Below, in pieces: positions 1 to 8,100 of a stretch of 64,000 nucleotides of DNA (the first letter of the stretch is position 1; the number at the start of each line of letters is the position of its first letter). This DNA is from Hygrocybe punicea (taxonomy: Eukaryota; Basidiomycota; Agaricomycetes; Agaricales; Hygrophoraceae): contig OY744471.1 in the NCBI GenBank assembly GCA_963556145.1, forward strand, positions 4,395,590 through 4,459,589, written 5' to 3'. The notes beneath the pieces were generated by a model. The model did not search any database. It was not told the origin of the DNA and saw only the letters and a list, made by a program, of their open reading frames with translations. A program made the translations under genes and the position numbers.

Positions 1-731
1 CCTTCAAGAAAAACTCAAGAAAAACCAAACCGCTAAGTAACTTCTTATATTTATATTCAATTTTCACCATTACTGAATAATTGGCATGTAGATAAGACGG
101 TCTAAATCTAGCCGTTCCTTACTACTATCTGCTGCAATCGTTTGACAACGAATTCGTCTGGAGGATGGACGGGCCGGGGGTGATGTTGAGCATCACTCCG
201 TTTCAACTAGGGGCGAGCGCTATATTTTTCGGGTGGGACTCAGTTGCTGGACTACTGGGAGTGGAGGGTCACCGGTCGTTCGTCCATTTCTTTATCTTTC
301 TATTCATACACCAGTTGTATTTCCTTTTATTCTATTTTCTATTTCATTATGTCTTGTCATTTCATTTCGTTTCGTTTCGTTTCGTTTCGTTTCGTTACGT
401 TTCGTTATGTCTTTTATATATATTATCATTGTATTCATATAATGGGTCCGTCAACTATTAGATGAGAGGGGTTGTATTATCACTTTGTAGCGTTATATAT
501 ATTTTCTTTGCATGTCTGACTTAAAAATGACCAGCAAATCATAAAACAAATAAAATTTATCCAATCAGTTTAGATAGCATAAAAAAAGGGTGCGTGACGG
601 GAAATCATGTGCATAGGTAAAAATAGCGGCCAATAAAAATGCATGGGGCATAGAAAAAGAGGGTGTGCAGCGGGAAATCACATGAGGGATAGGGGTCTTG
701 GATATAACTGAATATTCAGTCACCAAAGGTG
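1..731 (-). other. Gypsy-1 region downstream of the pol stop
   Basis: This AT-rich stretch lies between the pol stop codon and the missing 3' LTR. I see no LTR copy, no clear polypurine tract and no convincing gene. It holds a short pentanucleotide array (365-404). In the related element Gypsy-2 about 1.7 kb separates integrase from the 3' LTR, so a long tail here is not surprising. Confidence 0.5.
365..404 (+). repeat. TTTCG pentanucleotide microsatellite
   Basis: Eight 5-bp units of TTTCG, the seventh with one change (TTACG). It lies in the non-coding tail of Gypsy-1. Confidence 0.9.
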
Positions 732-3700
732 CTAGAATATCGGAATCAATGCAGAAAAAGGAAATTCTTGAATGAATGAGTGTGGGGCTATACAATAGCG
801 GTGAGGAATAATGGTATTGTATCTTTTCTGGAGTAAATCTGCAGATAGTGGCACTGGTAACTGATGAAGATGATATATAGGATAACCATATTTTGACAAC
901 TTTAAACCTGCATCAAAGTCATCATTGCCAAGACCTGAGGGGTCATTGACTTCTCCTGGTATTTTTACTGAACCAACTGTAATGACACCTGTAATGGAAC
1001 TGATTGGCGTTGTTTCATAAAGCCACATGTGACAGACAGTGGCTGGAACTTGATATTTTCTAAATTCAAAATTCTTTGTGCGTGATGCAATGTGTGCAGC
1101 AAATTCTGGCTTGATGGCAAGAATAATATCTGTGATGTCTCCTGATTTAAGAGATATTAACTGATTTACTGAGCAATCCTCTACTTCAGCAGCTTCATCT
1201 TCCTGGTCTGCTATTTCATAAAGGATAGGGTCAGTTCGATAAATGTATGGTAAAATCCGAAATGCTGCATAATGCTCAGCATGCACAGCACCATCTAATT
1301 CTTTTAAAACATAAGTTCCTCTTCTTGTTTGTCTGACAACTTCATATGGGCCAAGGTAACGAGGGTCTGTCTTGAATTTTCCTATAGTCATCTCCAAACG
1401 ACTATTATATACTAGAACTAGTTCTCCTGGCTGATAATCACGTTTTTGCAATCGTCTATGAAATCTCTGATCAAATTGCAATTTAGATATGAAGCGAGCC
1501 TGTTTAAGCACAGCTGCTGCTTTATCAATATCTTCTTGATGTCTTCCAAGCTGACGTATGCGGAGTGCTAACAAATCTGATGTAGAAAGTCCTGAGCAAA
1601 AACCTTCAACCATAAATGTGGCTTCTGTTAGGTCAAAGGGAAGTATAGGATGAGTGCCATGGAGTAGATAATAAGGTGAGTATCCAGTAACACTGCTGAC
1701 TGTAATTCGGTCTGCAAATGATGCTAACTCTACGTGCTTGTGCCAATTCTTGATTTTTCCAGTCTTATCTTTTTCACAGGACTTGACTATGGCTTCACGT
1801 AGAGTAAAATGTCCTCTTTCTATTACACCATTTGCATGCTTATTGTAGGGTGATATGCGAACCTGAGGAATTCCTAGTCTTCTAAGCAGAGACTCAAATG
1901 CTCCTTTGACTTCTCCTCCATTATCAGTAACTACATGTTCAATGGCACCATAGCGACAATAGATCTGTTCCCAGAAGAATTTTGCTAAGTTGTGTGAATT
2001 GTTTGATCTTAGAGCTTTTACTTCAGTTGCTCCTGATAAATCATCACGTGCTGCTACAATGAAATGGTAGCCTCCTGAAGGTGGCATAAACATTACATCA
2101 ATGTATACCTTTTGAAAAATTGCTGTAGGGGTAGAAATTGTAGGGGAAATTTCGATTTTCTTCAAGCTCCTAACTTGACACTGATGACATGATGAAATGT
2201 GGTAATGGACATCTGCTCTGAGATGAGGCCAAAAAAATCGAAGTTTGACTAAGTCAAACACAGCTTGTTCTCCTTTATGACCTAAGTTTTCATGAGCTTG
2301 AGTGAGAATGGCGATTCTTTTCTTTGCATTCATAATCACTAATGAAGGCATTTTCTGGCCATTTCTTCTAAACAGTTTATCATCTTTTAAATAAAATTGT
2401 CCAGTTTTCTTCAGAAATCTTCTTCTTGCCTGCAAGGTATCTGTTGAAGGCATTTCCAATGTGGATAAAAAATGTTTTACTTGAATGAGTATCTTGTCCT
2501 GTTGTAATTTAATTTCATTATTTGAAGGGAGTGTGATGGCCTTGTATGGCAATTTGGTAGGGACAGTGAAGCTAAATTTTCTTATTTCATGTGGATCAGG
2601 AACATGAACAAGCAAGGCAATATCATCTAGCCATGAATCATCATGCTTTTTAATTTCTTCATTATCTGCAAGTTCTCTGCGAGAAAGTGCATCTGGTCCC
2701 CTAAACTGGGTTGCAGGTACATGAATAAGTTTGAAGTCAAATAATAAAATTCCTTGAATCCATCTGTTTATGGCTGCATTAGGTTGTAAATCCGGTTCAT
2801 TGAGCATGCCTTTTATAAACTTGGCATCTACCTCTATATGTAAATTCTTTATTCCTATTAAATACAGTCTCCAGTGGCGTAACGCGCGGTATAGTCCATA
2901 TAACTCCAGTTTTGGCTGTGAATATCTGGATTCTCTTTCACTCATTGGTATTGAACCATATCTAGCAGGGCGACGATTTCCATTTTCATCTTCTTGTGAT
3001 AAAATAAAACCGGCAGCAATATGGCTACTGTCTACTGATAAATATGTGGGTCTATCTGATGTATAATCAATAGAGCGGAGTGCAGGTGCTGAAGAAACCT
3101 TTTCTTTCAATGCCTGGAAAGCTGCTTGTCTTCTTTCATCCCATATAAACTCTGCTCCTTTATGGAATAACTCTGCTAGTGGCTTGGCTAGTGCAGAATA
3201 ATTTTCTATCCAAATGCGAACTGTTCCACAGAGACCTAGGAAGCCTCTAACATCCTTGGGAGTCTTGAGTGGGGGCCAGTCCAAAACCTTTTGTACTCTA
3301 CTATCATCAGGACAACGTCCTTCCGGAGTGCATTTCTGTCCTACGATCACGACACTTGAGCGGCAAAGTTGTGTCTTCTTAGCTGATATTGTCATTCCTG
3401 CACAAGCAAGGCGATGCATAATGCGATGTACATCTTGAGCGTGCTCCCAAATAAACCTTCTGATTCCTGGATTTTCTAGTAAAACTTCTGGTCTTCCGTC
3501 TTGATCAGGATAAATGGATGAAGGTCCTTTTATAGGTAAATCATCAATGAAGCTATTTGCAGTATGAGGGATTTCATCTTGAAGGATGAAGCACATACAA
3601 CGTTGGAATTCTGCAGGTGAATTTGTGAATCCAGTGGGAAGTGATGTGAGACGAAGTAATCCCAGTGGTGTCATGAATGCAGTGAGGTCACGAGATGTAG

Positions 3701-5180
3701 GATGTACTTTCCTAGCATCAAATCCCCATAGTAAATCGAAGACTGTATAGCATTGGCGACCAGCGAAAGGTTCTACAAATTCATCTAGTATTGGAGGAAG
3801 GCCTGCATCACGTATTGTAACTGCATTGAGAGGTTGCAAATCATGGACTATACGAAGTTTTCCATCCTTCTTGCTTACACAAAACCATCTTGACCTATAA
3901 GAGGATTGACTTGGTTCATATACACCAGCATCTATTTTTCTCTTCAAAACATCCATGACTTTTTCTCTAAGTCCTGGTGGTATAGGAATATTTCGAAATG
4001 CCCAGGGTACATGTGGGACAGTAGGGATGATGTATGGTGAAAAGTAAGATTCCTTAAGTGTGCCTCTTTCAGTATCTTCAAAGCCAATAGCATCTTGGTT
4101 AAGTGACAAGAGGTGAGTAAATAATTTTTCTTCTTCTGGCCAAAGAAATCCATCATTGTTTATCTTGAGTATCTTCAGACGTTCAGATGTAAGCTTCTCT
4201 GTAGGTATGAAGTCTGGTGGTATCATAGGAAGTGGTGGTAATGTGGAAAGAGGGTCATAGGGAAATTTCCTTGTAACACGTGCATCTTCTGGAAAGGTTC
4301 CAGGGACAGGATTTATTTTCTTGTCCACTCTTTTGTAAGCTGTAAGTGTTAATGGATATCCTTGACTATCTGTTTCTTCACAAGGGAATATGAGAATGTC
4401 TCCTTCTTCACATATTAAGGTTCCTTCTCCTATAATGTAGTAATAGTCTGCTTCTTCTGAGGCACTTTCTTGCTTATTTGGTACTTCATTAAGATTGTAA
4501 TCTTGATTGTCTTCATCTTCTGGGTAGACTAAAATAGGCATAGTTGTTTCTTGGCTATCCTTAATAGTCTCATAGTATACACTGAATTGTTCTAGTGGCT
4601 TATCTTCATGCTTAGAATTTTGAGGGTCCTCTTCATACAGTCTGACAGAAGTTATATTTGTCAGTTCAGTTTGTTTGTACACAGGTATACTAGGGCTGGC
4701 TAAGGATGTCAAATCCTGAATAGTCTTTGAAAATATAAACTTGTACACTATCACATCAAGTAATAAAATGTAGTACAGACAGATATAAAGAAGAGAGGTT
4801 TGACATAGGGGCAAAAATATTGTTGCAAGAGTAAACAAATCACTAAGTAATTGTGGACTTGTGATATTTGGGAGGATCAAAATATCCTTCCTTAAGCAAA
4901 TCTGCCACTGCTTCAGGGCGGCGAAAGCGCATATCCAAGACTGCATTGATAGCATCAGAGAGTAACATGCGGCGATTGGAGCGAAAGATGATAGAGGAAT
5001 TTTTGAGGAAGGTGATTTCTTCTTCTTCAAGGAGAGGGTTTGACTCTGTGAAGTGAAGGGGCCTAAAATGCTCTGTTGCAGGTTCAGGTAGTCCTTCAGA
5101 AACTCCTTCTTCCAGAAACCGAAATAGTAAACACTTGTGGTTGAAATAATAGCGGACGGGGTCATTTGAAGGCCTTTCAT
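732..5180 (-). CDS. pol: Gypsy-1 pol: reverse transcriptase, RNase H, integrase, C-terminal ASCH-like domain
   Basis: The open frame encodes 1482 residues. RT lies at about residues 400-560, with the catalytic box FIDDL near 545. RNase H begins near 715 (SVDSSHIAAGF). The integrase zinc finger is at about 963-1002 (HENLGH, then SCHQCQ). The integrase core has D near 1027 (YIDVM), D near 1086 (VTDNGG) and E near 1120 (GVIERGH), and a GPY-type module lies near 1275 (RYLGPYEVV). After integrase come about 200 extra residues that contain an ASCH/PUA-like domain (about 1345-1460). The first 112 codons overlap the upstream ORF in a different frame (+1 relative to gag), so translation probably needs frameshifting or a separate start; the ATG at 5180 is only the first in frame. 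The catalytic residues appear intact. Confidence 0.92.
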   Translation of the reverse strand: MKGLQMTPSAIISTTSVYYFGFWKKEFLKDYLNLQQSILGPFTSQSQTLSLKKKKSPSSKIPLSSFAPIAACYSLMLSMQSWICAFAALKQWQICLRKDILILPNITSPQLLSDLFTLATIFLPLCQTSLLYICLYYILLLDVIVYKFIFSKTIQDLTSLASPSIPVYKQTELTNITSVRLYEEDPQNSKHEDKPLEQFSVYYETIKDSQETTMPILVYPEDEDNQDYNLNEVPNKQESASEEADYYYIIGEGTLICEEGDILIFPCEETDSQGYPLTLTAYKRVDKKINPVPGTFPEDARVTRKFPYDPLSTLPPLPMIPPDFIPTEKLTSERLKILKINNDGFLWPEEEKLFTHLLSLNQDAIGFEDTERGTLKESYFSPYIIPTVPHVPWAFRNIPIPPGLREKVMDVLKRKIDAGVYEPSQSSYRSRWFCVSKKDGKLRIVHDLQPLNAVTIRDAGLPPILDEFVEPFAGRQCYTVFDLLWGFDARKVHPTSRDLTAFMTPLGLLRLTSLPTGFTNSPAEFQRCMCFILQDEIPHTANSFIDDLPIKGPSSIYPDQDGRPEVLLENPGIRRFIWEHAQDVHRIMHRLACAGMTISAKKTQLCRSSVVIVGQKCTPEGRCPDDSRVQKVLDWPPLKTPKDVRGFLGLCGTVRIWIENYSALAKPLAELFHKGAEFIWDERRQAAFQALKEKVSSAPALRSIDYTSDRPTYLSVDSSHIAAGFILSQEDENGNRRPARYGSIPMSERESRYSQPKLELYGLYRALRHWRLYLIGIKNLHIEVDAKFIKGMLNEPDLQPNAAINRWIQGILLFDFKLIHVPATQFRGPDALSRRELADNEEIKKHDDSWLDDIALLVHVPDPHEIRKFSFTVPTKLPYKAITLPSNNEIKLQQDKILIQVKHFLSTLEMPSTDTLQARRRFLKKTGQFYLKDDKLFRRNGQKMPSLVIMNAKKRIAILTQAHENLGHKGEQAVFDLVKLRFFWPHLRADVHYHISSCHQCQVRSLKKIEISPTISTPTAIFQKVYIDVMFMPPSGGYHFIVAARDDLSGATEVKALRSNNSHNLAKFFWEQIYCRYGAIEHVVTDNGGEVKGAFESLLRRLGIPQVRISPYNKHANGVIERGHFTLREAIVKSCEKDKTGKIKNWHKHVELASFADRITVSSVTGYSPYYLLHGTHPILPFDLTEATFMVEGFCSGLSTSDLLALRIRQLGRHQEDIDKAAAVLKQARFISKLQFDQRFHRRLQKRDYQPGELVLVYNSRLEMTIGKFKTDPRYLGPYEVVRQTRRGTYVLKELDGAVHAEHYAAFRILPYIYRTDPILYEIADQEDEAAEVEDCSVNQLISLKSGDITDIILAIKPEFAAHIASRTKNFEFRKYQVPATVCHMWLYETTPISSITGVITVGSVKIPGEVNDPSGLGNDDFDAGLKLSKYGYPIYHLHQLPVPLSADLLQKRYNTIIPHRYCIAPHSFIQEFPFSALIPIF
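800..1150 (-). other. ASCH/PUA-like domain appended to the integrase end of Gypsy-1 pol
   Basis: About residues 1345-1460 of the pol ORF. The visible pattern is ILAIKPEFAAHI, then KNFEFRK, then a hydrophobic stretch with MWLYETTPISSITGVI. From memory, this matches ASCH/PUA-like proteins of the COG4933 type, which carry an I-KPEFA...EFR core and a following strand ending in Y-TSP. Those domains are thought to bind RNA or modified nucleic acids. I know of no Ty3/gypsy family with this tail. The assignment is by motif only, and the function in the element is unknown. Confidence 0.6.
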
Positions 5181-8100
5181 TGATGAGGGCCCTCCAGTCA
5201 GGGGTGGCTAGCTTGAATCCAATTCTGCGAATGCCTTCAACCAAGGATCCTCTAATAGCTTTGAGGAAACTGATGTGAACATCAAATGTAGACATGTGGT
5301 CTGGCTCAGCTGTTAAGATTCTTGCAGCAGCTAAGTCCTGATGAGAGGAGCCAGCATTGGAGATGGTGAAGGAATACACTTGAATGGGTGATTGAGGGCG
5401 AATAGGAGGTGCTTCCATGCGAAGCTGAGTGAGTAGATTGGATTCTGGATATAATGGGCCTGATCTGACACTAAATGGGGATCTGGGATCCTTGGAGGGA
5501 AATAAGGGCGAAATGCGTTCTCCTGCATTTAAGGCATTGGCACGATCAAATGGAAGTCTGGCATATTCATCAGAGGGGGTATTGATTTCCTCACCCTCTG
5601 GCAAGGACCAAGTATTGTCTGAGACAGGTGGCAATTGTAACAAAGGTATATCTTCAAGTGGGGGTGGTGTAGGCGAAAGCGATATCAAGCCTGGAGGGGA
5701 ATCGAGCGGCTGCTGGGCTTCTTCAATGGCCTGACTGAGGTCTGAATTAAATTCTGTTATTGCTTCTGAATCTGGGGAATCAGACCTAGTCCAAGCGAAC
5801 CATTCTAATTCTTCATCTGAGTCTGTGTCCATGGATTCATCAGAAGATGAATTAATGTCCTCAGAAGAGGACACACTGATAGGTCTAGTCCTAGATCCAG
5901 GTTCCTGATAAGGCTGAGGTAGAGATGAATTTATGGAAGTGGTATGAGGAATAATGATGGTGAGTGGATCTGGTTTGGGGCTTAGGATCTTGACAGCCTT
6001 ATTTTCAGAGTCACTCCCAGAATAAACAGAAGAAGATGATTGAGAATCTACAGACATAGAAGTATTTTTAATATCTATGTATTTATTTGAAGAATATAAA
6101 TAATTATCACTATTATTATTTAAATCTGGCAAAATTTCCTCAAAGATAGGAGACTTAGGAGAATATTCTAAATCACCATATAGATCATCAAAAGACATAG
6201 AAGGGGAGCTAGAGACTAAAGGTACAAAATTTTCACTACTATTAAAGGGGGTAAAAGGGGGAGTAGGCAAATAAGAAGTAGCAGGGAACCAAATGTTTCC
6301 TACATCGGAACCAGGGGTGGCATGGTTGGAGACGTCTGATAAGAGGTCCGGATCGCTGGGGGGCCGGGAAATCGGCTCGCGTCCCAATTCGGCATGAGGA
6401 GGGGGTGGAAATGCGTAATTTACCTCTGCGTGGTTGTAAAGCATGCGGGGCGGTTCGAGCACGACGGGGTTGATATATCTGACCTGGCCGACGGGCCAGT
6501 CCCAGTCGTCATCAGCAGGGAAAACAAATTCGGGGGTTTTCGCGGAAGTGGGGTAGTGATTGATGAGACCGGGCGAAGTGTCGCGTAAATGGGCATCAAG
6601 CGGCATATTGAGACCAGGTGGGAGTCCGTGGTCATAAACGAGCGCCGCCGGGGCGCTACGTTCATGATTTGCCGGTATATAGTTAGTGGATTCGAGGAGG
6701 GATGCAACTAACGGCGCGCGCGGAGAAGTGGGGATAATAACGTCGAGGAGGTCACTATCAGGGATGGCGTTGTGGCCGTTCATGGGTTCCGTGCGTATTG
6801 CGAGCTGAACGGTGGCCGCCGGGGCCGTATAATCGTCAAAAGAAGGCTTTTTCGTGAGTGAGGTAAAATCCGGGCATTTTTCGTGAGCGGGGTGCCTAGT
6901 ACACACCGTGCAACCTGGCCATTCTACTTCCCCTTCATCACCTGCCTCGTATCCGTCACGATCTGTATGTTCGAACAGGTCGCGGCTGATGTCGAGGGCG
7001 GAATGGTGAATGTCATTGGTGGGGGCCGTTGAGTGGACTTCGGATCCCCGGAAATGAAAGAAATTGCTGTCCGTGGTCGCGGAAAGGTCCGTGGTACCAT
7101 CTGCGAGGGTCGAAGTATTTTCCGGAGGCATGGTAGTAGTCAGGGAGGGGCGTCTACGGCCACGCTCCGTGTACTGTAGTGGAAGTCGTTTGTCAGTGAA
7201 CAGATGAAGCGGGATCTTTCCCACCTCGTAGTCCCATTCCCAGCCTTCGATTGGGCTCCAACCGCGCGCCTCGTCGTTGGTCAACAACGATTCGCGGTCG
7301 TCCTCGCCAGTGAGCGTGATAGTGGGGACAGAAGAGCCAACCGTGGGAATCCGCGTGACCGGTAAGTTAACGGGGTTACGGGGCGGTTCTAAGGGCGGAA
7401 TAATGTCGCCGGGGCGCGTGCGAGGGTCACGAGTGGTCACTGGGAAAGAATAAAAGTCCTCTATGTAAGGAGGAGGGACAGGGGGAGGAGAAAAGTTCTC
7501 CTCAGTAGAAGGGTTAGCAAATGGGTAAAATTGAAAAACTAAATGTCCCATCCTTAAAGAGGGGGGGACACTTGGAGAATTTATTGTAGCTAGAGAAGCA
7601 TTTAATAAAATTCCGTGCTCAAAAGGAACACCAAGGGAATCAATCCCCGGAGAAAGCCTATATCCTACAGTGGCAGCAATCAAAAATTTACTTAAATGGG
7701 GAGATTGGTAATCAAGGGAATTTCCCAAAAAGGAAGTGATAAGTCGGCCAGCATCTGGATGACCATTGGAGTGGATCCCTTCTACAGGGAGAGGAAGAGG
7801 GTGGTTATTGATCATAAAAGGTGGGATCTGGGGGGTTTGTGCAGCAGACATGGCTACTGTCTCTCCCATTTCTTCAGAGTTTTTATAGCAATTCCTATCT
7901 AAATTTCCCTGGTGTGAAAATCCATTTCTTATCTTTCTCCTTTTAGAAAATTCAGATTCTTCATTGTTCATGTCATCACAATGGGCTATGGACAATGCAA
8001 AAAGTTTCGAGCCATCATATGCATTTTTGGGGATATTGAAGCATGAGATACTTTTATCTCCTTTTACTTCAGACTTATCCTTATCCAAATAAGACTTATC

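Noticed and set aside
1200..1400. Chromodomain after integrase in Gypsy-1
   Set aside because: The aromatic-cage pattern of chromodomains is not visible; the tail instead shows the IKPEFA/EFRK pattern.
2770..3438. Plus-strand open frames opposite Gypsy-1 pol
   Set aside because: Shadows of the long minus-strand coding frame with no domain content.
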